Assembly (NCBI GenBank): GCA_947683625.1
Contig: CANTUR010000055.1
Location: forward strand, 2,810,001-2,874,000
DNA from: Mallotus nudiflorus
Lineage: Eukaryota; Streptophyta; Magnoliopsida; Malpighiales; Euphorbiaceae
Direction of reading: 5' to 3'
DNA length: 64,000 bases
Below the pieces are notes generated by a model, which had not been told where the DNA came from, did not search any database, and was given only the letters and a program-made list of their open reading frames with translations. Below, piece after piece: positions 22,267-32,979 of this stretch (the first letter of the stretch is position 1; each line of letters begins with the position of its first letter). A program made the translations under genes and the position numbers.

Positions 22267-23850
22267 TGGAACAACAAGAAGGAGGAAACTGGACCCTAGA
22301 AGATGTCGAAGGAGCTTTTATGGATGACATGAGAGCGATGATACAAGATGAGTTAAGACAGGTCTTGGCTTGATTAATGTCACCACTTGCTCCTGCTGCA
22401 CCTCTCGTTATAGCCATTTCACCTATTTTGGGCACACCACCTGCTAATGATGAAAATATTGCTAAGAACATACCTCTTGGAGAAATGAAATTGGAGGATG
22501 TTGAGAGTTATATGGTTGAAAAGGTGAAAAGAGAATCACTTGAGCAAGTTCAAGAGCTAGAATCCAAGCAAATGAAAGCATTAACTCAGAAAATGTCCAA
22601 GATGGAGGAATTGATGAGAGGACAGGGCATTGGATACTCATTTGATTTTGATGATGTGATGTAATTTGAGGAAGATAAACTGCCTGATAAGTTCAAGATG
22701 CCACAGCTGTAAAAGTTTTATGATACTGGAGAACCAAGGATCCACCTTAGTCGATATACAACTACTATAAGCACCACCAAGGCTTCTTTATCTATAGTTA
22801 CCAAGTTATTTGTACTATCCTTGGAGGCTATGGCTGTTAATTAGTATCATAGGTTAGAGAAATCTATTCGAGCGGACTAGAGAGAGAGTTGTGCACCGCT
22901 TTTCTGAAATAATAGGACCACAATACTAGGCTTGAAGTGTCTATCAAGGATTTAGAATTGACCAAGTAGAATCCTAATGAATCTTTTTTGGATTTTTTTA
23001 TTAGATTCATGAATAAGGCAAGATTAATGAAGAATAAACTGACTGAAATGTGTCACCTAATATGGTTGAAAGGTTGCAGATGATGAACCCCAAAATGTTT
23101 ATAAACCTTTATAATGATGGGTTACAAGCTGAGGAGACTAAGAATGAGAAAAAGAGGATTGCTAAAAGCACCGGAGCAAGAAACTACCCAACTTGGGGCA
23201 TACAACAAGGAAGCACTAGCTGAATTATAGGAGTCCTTAGTTGTTCATTCTCCAATTTTAACCAACCTTTGTCAAAAGTCCAAAAGCGCCTAATGCAAAG
23301 GGCTTACTTCAACCTTTATCTAATCTAAACCTAAACACCCTATACTATAACCTAAACAAGCATTACAAATTCCATCAAAACCTCTAACACTCCACAGATA
23401 ATTGCATCCACCTCAAACATGAAATCTAAAACCTTATAGACTTCAGAAAGATCACAGACCTCGAAAACCCAAGTACCAAAAATAATCCTTTCCCAAACTA
23501 CCAAAATGTACCACCCTCAGCTACCATGATGATTAACTCAAGAGTTAATGAGGAAGAAGTGCTAAGCTCCTTTGAGGACTTAGATTTTAAAATTAATGAG
23601 AAATCTCCTAATGCCCCCTAAAGATAAGGAAGGAGCAAAAGACTTATTGGGTCAGCCTTCAGGTAAGTTCGACTATAATGTGTTTTACACTAAACTACCT
23701 TCTTTTGACATACCCTTCGAGTCAATTGTGCCTATAGGATGGGGTGATGAGTTTGATGATAAGAAGCTATTAGACAAGGAAAAAACATGCACAGTGGAAG
23801 TACAGAAGGATGAAGTCATGGAGATAGTTGGCAAGAAGATGCAAGAATAA
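22267..23850 (+). pseudogene. Gag of the pol-less Ogre-like element, broken
   Basis: Start MEQQEGGNWTLEDVEGAFMD at 22267, with a stop at 22372. It continues (from 22377) with ESYMVEKVKRESLEQVQELE, MSKMEELMRGQGIGYSFDFD, then the damaged core (about 22680-23130) with FINLYNDGLQAEETKNEK. The zinc knuckle lies in frameshifted sequence near 23400. The last part, 23596-23850, has KDLLGQPSGKFDYNVFYTKL, matching 6760-6690 on minus. Stops and frame changes are frequent. No protease follows, unlike in the sister element. Confidence 0.78.
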
Positions 23851-24254
23851 TTATTATGCCAATCGCCTCAAGGACAACCATTATGAGACCCAGCATCCCT
23901 AGCATCTAGAATAGGAAATACATTTTCTTATTGTATTCTTTGAACAAAATTTTAGTTTCTTTAGAACTTGTTTTGTTTTTGTGATCGATGATATAAATCC
24001 TTATCATGCTTACTTATGTATTGATATCCTAATGGTACTATGCATTATGATATTAATTGCATCTGTATGTTTGACATAAATTCAATTCAATTATATTCAT
24101 TTAGTATGGGCACAAATGCAAATTCAAAGAACACTCATATATCATATGATGTAACTTCTGAAGATAGAAAATTTGAGGAAAAAATAAAAAGAATGAAAAA
24201 AGAGAAAAAACAAGGAGAGAGGAAGAAAAGAGAACAGTGAGGTAAAAATTAGAG
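23851..24254 (+). pseudogene. RT-linker remnant and pol deletion junction
   Basis: 24000-24180 gives MFDINSIQLYSFSMGTN and HISYDVTSEDRKFEEK, the counterpart of FEINSIQLDSLNMGTN and ISYDLTPKKRENFE just before RT at 5060-4940. An A/G-rich stretch (24180-24250) follows, and from 24255 the sequence matches the non-coding DNA downstream of pol in the sister element (about 1650-1560 on minus). About 3.2 kb of pol, present in the sister, is therefore missing here. The protease is also missing between 23850 and 23960. Confidence 0.75.
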
Positions 24255-26439
24255 AGAAAAATTTAGGACTAACTGATAATAGGAGTTATATCATAGGATG
24301 TAATGAATGTTCTCATTTTTGCCCTAATGAATGAGTAAAATTGAATTTGAAATTCTGTTCAAATATCACATATTTGTCATTATCATACTACATAAATATT
24401 TGAATGGAAAGACAATACATAATAAGAACTAAAATCAGAGCTACGAGATCATTATTTTTATCTTTTTATGACCCCTTTGTGATTCTGCTTGTAAGTCTAG
24501 CATCCCCTTATACCTTGAGAATTTAAGTGGCTCAGTAACTTGCATTACAAGTCTTGTCTTGTAACTATTATCAATCATTGCATCAATATCAAGCCTCATA
24601 TTATGCTAAAGAGTTCTTCAACATGTAAGTCTAGTTAATTTCATCATCAAGAACTCACTTTAGTTAGTTTGCCCACTCCTCTGAACCTCCAATGCATGAG
24701 ATTGCAACTAATATGGTTAGTAAGATAAAGGATCAACAATAGTAGTGAATGAACTGGGTCTTTTGCACATGAAAATGAAAAAAGACTGCTAGAATAGCAT
24801 AAATGAATCTAGAATGGAACTGGGGGCAAAATGCTGCTCTGGGGGCAAATTAAGTCTGCATTCAAAGAGTAAAGATGGAACATTGAAGTGTAAGAGTCAG
24901 TATAAGAGAGCTCGGGGAAGAAAGAAGCATACAAATACATTGGGCATCATACAGCAAAAGTAATGGCAAAAAGAAAAGTTCAATAGTGCACCAGTCAATC
25001 ATAAGCTCCAATGTCAAGCCATGAACTCCACTTGTTGGCCTAGTCATCAGTCTAATGAACTATATCGAAAGCTCTAACATCAGAAGTACCAACAGTAAAA
25101 CATTCAATACTCAAGCTTACAGACTATTAATGAGGCACCTCATTCTTACACTCCAAGATTAACAATGACTCTGTTCCAAATAGGAGACCTATTAGGATCA
25201 TGCATGTTATACATAACATGCATACACTTGCATACATTTGTTGTGAAATACTTGCTTTGCAAATAAAGTCTTTGAGCCTAAGTGAGATTGTGCAAATACT
25301 TTGCTACTAACATTCAAAATTAGTATTATAAAAGTGTAGAAAGTTATTTAGAATGTTCACATATGAGAGAAAAGGGTAACACTATCAAGGTGAACTTGAT
25401 GCTTAATGGGACTCTAGAAGACTAATAAATCATAGGCCCATCCAGTAAAGGAATATCACCGACAGTGATACATATAAAAACACGACCTCAAGAGGTTGGA
25501 TAGGACGTTCAAGCTCCTTAGATTCAACATCCATCTATATAGTCTCATCTGAAGCATCATTTAGAATATCTCTCCACAATAGTTAGACCAGTATACAGTA
25601 TGTAATATGGTGATGAGAAGGTCCAACATGTCAGCAAAACATTCAAAAACTTTAAAAAGGGAAGAATGCACTCGAAACTTAAAATGAATGCACTTCAAAA
25701 AATTATTTGATCATGAAATAAGATCTCTAACTCCTGAACCTTTTTTTTATAGGAGATTTCAATAAAAGGAATGAAGCCCTCTACCATAGCATTAATGAGA
25801 ATGGCAGAAATACAAATGCAACCCAAAGCCACAACTTCAATGGTAGAGTATCATGACCCTATGATCAGAGACATCATCACCATAATCAAAAAGGAAGAAT
25901 GCAAAAGAATAACACTACATTTTGATAAATTTTATTCATTTGCAAATATACCATACTAACTTATGGTATTTTATGTAGGGAAAAACAAAAGAGAATGAAG
26001 AAAGGGAAAGGAATCGATCCATCAATAAGAATGGGAAAGGTTGTAAATGATAATCATTTATCATAAGTATCATCTTGCATGCCAAACACTGATCAAGAAA
26101 ATAAAGGGAAGTAGCAGAACTTTGTTTCCTTAGATTTTGTAATAAAGTACTATCTCAATAATAAAATTCATAAATTGAAAGTAAATCCACTTCACGAGAT
26201 CATGTGTGAAAAGCCTATCTCATGAATTTTGATCATAATGGCTCTTTTTTATTAGCCTTATAGAATTCAAATGTTTAGTTAACAGCTTTGTGTTAAGAGC
26301 TTATAAACTCTAATCAATCTAATGCTTGCTTTACACCCAAACGAGGGGAAGAAAATGCAAAAACAAAATCTGTGGACATGAAGCATAAATTTCTTGAATT
26401 TCAAAGTATCATTTCAGTCTTTCAAATGATAAATGTGCA
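24255..26439 (+). other. Non-coding internal region of the pol-less element
   Basis: Only the first 100 bases match the sister element. The rest has no open frame over about 60 codons that looks coding, no match to the antisense DUF7745 gene, and no regular repeat that I can see. Confidence 0.5.
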
Positions 26440-26790
26440 TATAATCTACTCCTATGCTCATAAATGAGTACGAGTACAAAATCCTTTAATGGTGTCCATG
26501 CTGAGTAATACAAGAAATGCGGGAGAACACTAAGAGGAGAATCAAAATAAGAGCAAGCATAATTTACTCTAATGTTAAAAAATGAGTAAGAGTATCAACA
26601 TGAAACCTCTGGCGGTATCCATGTTAAGTAATACAAGAAAGGCAGGGGAATACTAAAAGAGGACAATGTCAAAAATTATTCTATTTACTCAAATGCTCTA
26701 TATGAGTATGAGTATCCAAAGGACCTTTCCAACGGCATCCACATTGAGTAATATGAGAAAGGTGGGGGAATAGTTAGATAAGGAAAGAAA
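26440..26790 (+). repeat. Tandem repeat, three copies of about 120 bp
   Basis: Copies start near 26445, 26563 and 26686. Each holds a TCT/CTC-ATG-like lead, ATGAGTANGAGTA, then a GG-TCCA-TGAGTAATA core, and ends with GAAAGG(T/C)GGGGGAATA-like sequence. They are degenerate but in register. Confidence 0.7.
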
Positions 26791-27240
26791 GCACAAAAAT
26801 AACTCAAAGATTATTTTATACTCAGAATTCAATCTGTTTATGCTCAATTTTCATAAGTTTTGTTTAACAAATTCTCTTTAAAATTAGGTGTGGAAGTAAG
26901 CTCTTTACTTGGTAAAAGATATGCTCTCAGCATAAGATGGTTAACGATGCCTCTGACCTTTGCAAATGATAAATAAATGATAGTCATGAAAATAAAAAAT
27001 AGTAAGATTCACTGAGTGCATGCTATCTCGTGAAAAAGTGATGAATTTTCTCATAAATCTTCAACATTATAATGTGCTTTTATACATGCATCATGATTAG
27101 AACTAACTTCAATAAGTCTATAGGAATTGTAAATCCATAAGAAAGTGCACCCAACTTGTAGAGTTAGTCAACACAATAATATTGAAAGTCAGTCAGCATA
27201 AAGAATTCAAAGCATTCGACTTAAACAACCAAAGATAAAA
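26791..27240 (+). other. Non-coding stretch between two repeat arrays
   Basis: AT-rich sequence with no gene or clear repeat. Confidence 0.4.
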
Positions 27241-28085
27241 TTCATGAGTAGTTATGGATTGTAGCATTATCAAAGGCGAGCATGAAAGGATTGCAGTCAA
27301 TTTACAAGTAATTATGGATTATAGCATCAAAAGTAAGGAATAAGAGGGTTGTAGTTAATTATAATCAACAAATAGTTATGGAATATAGCATTATCAAAGG
27401 CAAGCAATGTAAGGGTTATAGCTAATCGCAAGCAGTTATGGACTGTAGCATTATCAAAGGCGAGCAATGAAAGGATTGTAATCAATTTGCAAGCAATTAT
27501 GGATTACAGCATCAAAAGTGAGCAATGAGAGGGTTGCAGTTAATTATAATCAATAAGCAGTTATGGACTGTAGCATTATCAAAGGTGTGCAATGCAAGGG
27601 TTGCAACTGATCGCGAGTAGTTATGGACTGTAGCATTATCAAAGGTGTCAATTTGCAAGTAATTATAGATTGCAGCATCATTGGTGATCAACAAAAGGAT
27701 TGCAATTAATCACGAGCAATTATAGACTGCAGCAGCATCAGTGAGCAACAAAAGGATTGTAGTTAATCACAAGCAATTATTGATTGTAGCATCATCAGTG
27801 AGCAATGAAAGGGTTACAACTAATCGCAAGCAATTATAGATTGTAGCACCATTGGTAAGCAACGAAAGGGTTGTAACTAATCGCGATCAGTTATGGACTG
27901 CATCATCATCGGTGAGCAGTGACAGGGTTACAACTAATCGCGGGTAGTTATGGACTGCAGCATCATCGGTGAGCAATGAAAGGGTTGCAGCTAATCACGA
28001 GCAATTATGGATTACAACATCATCAATGAGCAATGAAAGGGTTGCAGCTAATCGCGAGCAATTATGGATTACAGCATAATCGCAT
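27241..28085 (+). repeat. Tandem array of about 14 units of about 60 bp in the element's 3' region
   Basis: The unit contains AGCAATTATGGATTGCAGCA, then TCATCGGTGAGCAATGAAAG and GGTTGCAGCTAATCGCG. Units vary from about 48 to 65 bp and in sequence, some with CATTATCAAAGGCGAGC in place of CATCATCGGTGAGC. They are more uniform towards the 3' LTR (27900-28080). Confidence 0.85.
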
Positions 28086-28310
28086 AAGCGAATTCATACT
28101 ATAAAACCGATTGTAGTTGACATTGTACGACCGAGTGCAATGTATCAATTCCATTCAGACTATACGATCGAGTATAGTCGGCATTGTATGACCAAGTATA
28201 ATGTATTTTCAATCAAAACTATACAATCGGGTATAATTAATATCATATGACCAAGTATAATATGTCCTTATAAATTAATGTTGTACATTCGAGTATAGTA
28301 AGTTCATAAG
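28086..28310 (+). repeat. Second tandem family, about three units of about 65 bp
   Basis: Units are built from GACCGAGTGCAATGTAT or GACCAAGTATAATGTAT, then CAGACTATACGATCGAGTAT and AGTCGGCATTGTAT. It follows the 60-bp array directly and precedes the polypurine tract. Confidence 0.7.
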
Positions 28311-28402
28311 CAAATGCTTCATAAAGCATAGGTAAGCATCCTAACTTTCAATTTAGAAATTGTGTGCTTATTTGCTTTGCCGCAATTTGTCATGTAAACA
28401 AT

Positions 28403-28414
28403 GACAAAGAGGGG
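28403..28414 (+). other. Polypurine tract of the pol-less element
   Basis: GACAAAGAGGGG lies four bases before the 3' LTR start, the correct place to prime plus-strand DNA synthesis. Confidence 0.8.
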
Positions 28415-28418
28415 CAAT

Positions 28419-30555
28419 TGTAAGCATCCATTTTTAGGATGATAAAGTATAGATGTGACAGAGGACTCCAATGATGAAAATATCATAAATAGGTCTTCAA
28501 TACTTGATGTTTGAAACCTCAAAAGTCTGAATGCATTTTTCAAAGAAATGGTTTAATGTTTTCAAGGATTAAATTGTAATACTTTTTAAGGACCTAATTA
28601 AAAATTTTAAATTCTTTCAGTAGTCTTTTTGTAATTAAATGTTAAAAAAATTATTCTGCATTATTTTTTTCAATTTTTAATTTTTTTAATTTTTGAAAAT
28701 GTTTTTCCTGAATTTTGATTAGCTAAAAATTTTCTAAAATTTATTTTTTAAATTTTCAAGAAATAAAGTTCTTTTAAAATTGGAACTCTTAAGTATGTAC
28801 GATTAGGGTTTTTTTTTTGTTTTTTTCCTATATAAGGAGAGTTTAGGATCTTGAAAAGTGAGGGGCTCTCTTTGGACTATCTCTCTCTTTTTGCTTAAAA
28901 AAAGTTCTCTTCATATTTTTTCTTTGGAAGCAGTACGTCAAATATTTCTCTTTAGATTTTCTTTGTTTTTGGAGCAAGAGCAATAGACTTTTGAAGAGGA
29001 GGACATCAAGTTTTGAAGATCCATTAAAAGCAACGGTGATTGATAACACTCTGAGGAGCTAATAAATATTGCATCCATTCAATCATCCCTTGTTCTACCC
29101 TTTTCTTTTATTTTTATTTGATTATTTAATTTGATTTAATTTGATTTAATTTTTATTTTTATTTTATTTAAGCTCTAATCATTATTTATTTTGCTGTTGT
29201 GTTCATAATTATGGTGAGAGTAACCTAAGTTGTGGAGTAGTATGTGATTAAATAATAACAGAACTCATGAAGATCCATCTAATGTCATGGATTAAATTTT
29301 ATATTTGAATGTAGTTTTTAAAATTTTTATTTATTTATTTGCTATTATTTTGTTGGTTATTTTATTTTGTGTTTTTTTGGGTTGTATTAGTTTTTATTTC
29401 TATTTGCAGTAGATCATTATAATAGCTCTAATTGTGAGAATAATAGAATTTGGTGTGTGTGTGTGTTTGTGTGTTTTTTTGTTTTAATTTAATTGGTTAG
29501 TAAAATTAAAGTTTTCATTGGCTAATTAATTAAAATGAATGGTTATAGAAATCCTTAGGTTTTTTTATTTTTTTTTTAAATTAGAGTTAAGTTGGTAAAA
29601 TTGGTTTTGCTTTATTGATTATTTTATTTTATTGTTTATGGTCATTTTAATTAAATAGGGTTTTATAATATATTTAATTAATTGTTTAATCTTTTATTTG
29701 TTTAGCTTGATATTTATTATTGTTTTTGGGCTTATTTGCTTATGTTTATGTGTTTTGAGTCTTAGGCCCACATTAAACTTTAACTCATTTAAATTTAAGT
29801 TTTTTAGGTTTAATTAATTAAAATGCATTTTAAGCCCATAATTAATTAGATTTACGGTAGAGATAACTTAGGCCAATTTAGTTAATTAAACATAGGCCTA
29901 CCAAATTTAATTTAATTAATTTAAACTTAGCCCAATTTACATCTTTTTCATAATTTGTAGATTTAAGATCATTTCATTATTAAAACATGTATAATTAAGC
30001 CCATTAATTTAAATATTCCATAATTTGTAGATTTAGACCCATTTTTAGAATTAAAATAAATAGACTTAGATTCACTCAATTAAAATTAAAGGGAATTAGG
30101 CCCTTTAGGCTCACTTGTAAATTAAAACATGTAGATTTAGCCCATTTAATTAAAAACAATGTAGATTAGACTAACTTAGGAATTGTATTGAATGCATTAT
30201 TTATTTGTATTTTTCATGACTAGTTTGCCTTGGAGTTAATTGCTAGAATAAGGGTTTATATGTAATTGCATGTAAATAGAGGATAATATAGTAATTCATA
30301 AAGTAATTCTAGAAGAACACGAGACTAAAAGAAGTTGGTATTCCGTATCAAGAATCTCCTGATTGTGGTGCTAGTTTTCTTTTAGGAAATCGAGTACTAC
30401 CATTTCGATTAGTTCCAGTTATTACCCTGGGTGGCGACTCCTCATCTCCACATCATGTCTTTGTAACAATGTTAAATGTGTTCTCTAGAGCCTTGAGCTC
30501 AAACAGTGTCTCAGTTGCTAAAATCTTGGACGTGCGTTAAACCTCATCGTTTATA
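28419..30555 (+). repeat. 3' LTR of the pol-less Ogre-like element (2,137 bp)
   Basis: Starts TGTAAGCATCC after the polypurine tract and ends TCGTTTATA before GGTAT. It aligns over its whole length with 19177-21344, with many point differences, a missing block of about 50 bases in U3, and a longer GT run near 29450. The amount of divergence indicates an old insertion. Confidence 0.92.
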
Positions 30556-30560
30556 GGTAT
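30556..30560. repeat. Right target-site duplication GGTAT
   Basis: Identical to 19172-19176. Confidence 0.9.
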
Positions 30561-31254
30561 GATGTAAGTTATTAATTGTACTTATTATGATGTCTTATGA
30601 TTAATGATAATTGAAAACTTACACATCAAACATAAAATGATTCATAGGGAACTTTGCAAATAATCACAAAGGTTCAACCACCATAACCAAGCAGTATATC
30701 AATTTCAAGGTAACAGCACTAGCCATTTAACATATGGTTCAATTCAGATATAATTTACCTCATTTATGAAACTCTCATGATATGGAAATTACAAAGTCCT
30801 TAGTAGAATAAGAAAATAAACTGAAGGTAAAACTTCCTTCAACGAAGGGGGGAAAAGTAATATATGTGGTCCTATATGAATGTAACATATGTAGTCCTAT
30901 ATAAATGCGTGAATACTAAAGAAATCTCTCTCATGGACCCTCAATAAAACACTATAAAGATATAAAAAGCTTATTGCATTTTCATTTACACAAATGAAAT
31001 TTAGGGAATATATAAAGAAATGTTTTAGACCACAAAGCATGATTTTCCATTAAAAATGCAAACTCATGTATGCTTATCAAAGAGATCGAGTTATATCAAA
31101 TATGAGATATTTGGCAAGGGTTATTTAGGTACCAAGTGCCCTGGGCACTATAGCAGAACAAGTTACCTATAAAATCACTCTATGTTTAGTGCACACAATT
31201 TTGGAATGGATCATATTTGACACAAGACCAGACATAACCACTTTTCATGTTTTA
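30561..31254. other. Intergenic DNA, no gene seen
   Basis: AT-rich host sequence that continues 19171 once the retroelement is removed. No coding or repeated structure stands out. Confidence 0.5.
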
Positions 31255-31910
31255 TTTAAGGGCTTATTTATTTGGGCTTAAAATGACTTAGGAATAGGAA
31301 TCGGAATGGCCTATTCCTATTGTTGATGTTTTTTTTTGTATTAAAACCCATTAGGAATGGGAATCCATTCCCCCTCAAAACCTAAGTAAACAAACTCATT
31401 CCCCCCTCTAACCCATTCTTATTTTATTTTATTTTAAAAGTGCAAATGCAGGGATATTAAAAGTCAAACCTAAAAATTGGACTAAACTAATTCACATGTT
31501 TTATACATAAAATAATGTATTGTCATCCATTAAAGAGTTTAATTTTTTATAAATATAATTATTTTAATTGTAAATTAAACTTTTATATTCATACTTAATA
31601 TATTTTTAAAATTTTTTTTATTTTAAGTCTATTAGAGCTATAGCTCGTAGCAACCCTAAGTAATCAATCAATTAAAAAAATTATGGATTAACCCTACGCA
31701 ATCAATCAATTACAAAAATTTAAGAATTAATTTTATTTTTTTAGTTATTTTTTATTTCAATATTTTTTAAAAATATAAAACATTATGAAAAAATAAATAG
31801 GATTCCATTACTTTTAACAAAAACTTAAAAAGGAACTAAATTTTTCTCAAAAAAAAAAAAGGAAATTAAATTTTGATTCCGATTCCATAGTAAAACAAAC
31901 AACAAATATA
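31255..31910. mobile_element. Candidate MITE with GGAATCGGAAT-containing inverted ends
   Basis: The left side has CTTATTTATTTGGGCTT and AGGAATAGGAATCGGAAT. The right side, near 31875, has GATTCCGATTCC followed by AAAACAAACAACAAAT, which is an approximate inverted match. A target duplication is not clear, so the limits are uncertain. Confidence 0.35.
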
Positions 31911-32653
31911 AATATTTATTTTTATTTTCATTCATTTTCATTTTCATTTTCATTTGAAAATTAGAAAAGAACACACATAAGGGCACAAAATGGTTAACAA
32001 TATTTAATAAGAGCTTCCTTTTTATTTTGGGTATGTGTTCATTCTTCCCTAATATTTATTTTTTTGTGTACTATTCCCTTTATATTTTGTTACATTACAC
32101 TAGTTTATCCTTGAAATTTAAAAAAATGGTTATTCATCCTTAACATTTGTTTTTTTTTTTACTATTTTATCCTTATAAAAAGACTAATAAGTGCTAAAAA
32201 CAAATAAATATAAGGGATAAATACGTATTTTTTTTAAATGTCAAAAATAAAGTAATGTTATGCAAAAAAATCCAAAGAAAAAATATAATTTACCCTTTTA
32301 GTTTCTCTTCCAATATTCAAATGTAATTGTAATTACCAGGGCCAAATTATCACATATTGATCTGTACACACATTTTATTGCCCAAATAATATTTCCATAA
32401 ACACTTACAAAATCACATAACCGTTACGTACTTAGTGCATATAGTCCAAAAAAAAAAAAAATTCAAACCATCTTAAATTTATATAATTTTTTATTATTAT
32501 TTTATAGGTGTATGATGATTATTTCTAAATTTGTGTCAAAAAATAAATTCACATATAAAAAAAGGTTTTTAAATAACATTTATAAAATAAGGTTATATTG
32601 GATTTTTTATTTTTTTTAATAAAAAAAATTTAGATAGATTCTAACTATTTAGC

Positions 32654-32656
<3 letters not shown>
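31911..32656. other. AT-rich upstream region of the TcdA-like gene
   Basis: Contains a TTTTCATTTTCATTTTCATT stretch near 31925 and several A and T runs. No gene is seen. Confidence 0.5.

Positions 32657-32688
<32 letters not shown>
32657..32688. repeat. (TA)n microsatellite
   Basis: About 16 uninterrupted TA units lie 290 bases upstream of the start codon of the TcdA-like gene. Confidence 0.9.
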
Positions 32689-32689
<1 letters not shown>

Positions 32690-32830
32690 TCTTGTTATAG
32701 CGGTTAATTTATATTTAGTTATAATCATTTATTATATTGGTATACCGATACTTATAATATGGATTAATAGCTATGTTTAAATAAATTTTAATATCATAAT
32801 TATAATTTTATTTGCATTGGTACACGCGTT

Positions 32831-32906
32831 TTTCAAAACGGTAGTATATGTTAATATACTACCGTTCTTTCAAAAAAAAAAAAAGTAATATACTACCGTT
32901 TTGAAA
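32831..32906. repeat. Perfect 19-bp inverted repeat with an internal third arm
   Basis: Left arm TTTCAAAACGGTAGTATAT (32831-32849) is the exact reverse complement of the right arm ATATACTACCGTTTTGAAA (32888-32906). A further partial arm, ATATACTACCGTT, lies at 32854-32866, only four bases after the left arm, so two alternative hairpins are possible. The structure ends 74 bases before the start codon of the TcdA-like gene and may fall in its promoter or 5' UTR. Confidence 0.85.
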
Positions 32907-32979
32907 CCAGGAAAGGAAAAACCCTTCACCGCCCTGCTTGGCCTACGGCAACACTTAGAAGAAGAAGAACTAAAATAGA

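Larger units (their letters stand above)
19177..30555 (+). mobile_element. Complete but pol-less Ogre-like retrotransposon (11.4 kb)
   Basis: It has a 5' LTR (19177-21344), PBS (21346-21363), leader, broken gag (22267-23850), a short remnant of the RT linker (about 24000-24180), then sequence matching the region downstream of pol in the element at 1-11279. After that come about 4 kb of non-coding DNA with tandem repeats, a polypurine tract (28403-28414) and a 3' LTR (28419-30555). The GGTAT target duplication is perfect. Protease, RT, both RNase H domains and integrase are absent, so it depended on enzymes of a relative. Confidence 0.93.

Noticed and set aside
27241..28085. Regularly spaced repeats reminiscent of a CRISPR array
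   Set aside because: Units adjoin without distinct spacers and vary throughout; the context is a plant retrotransposon 3' region.
28319..28543. Minus-strand open frames at 28319-28543 and 28843-29049
   Set aside because: They cross the polypurine tract and 3' LTR start or lie in the LTR; no motif.
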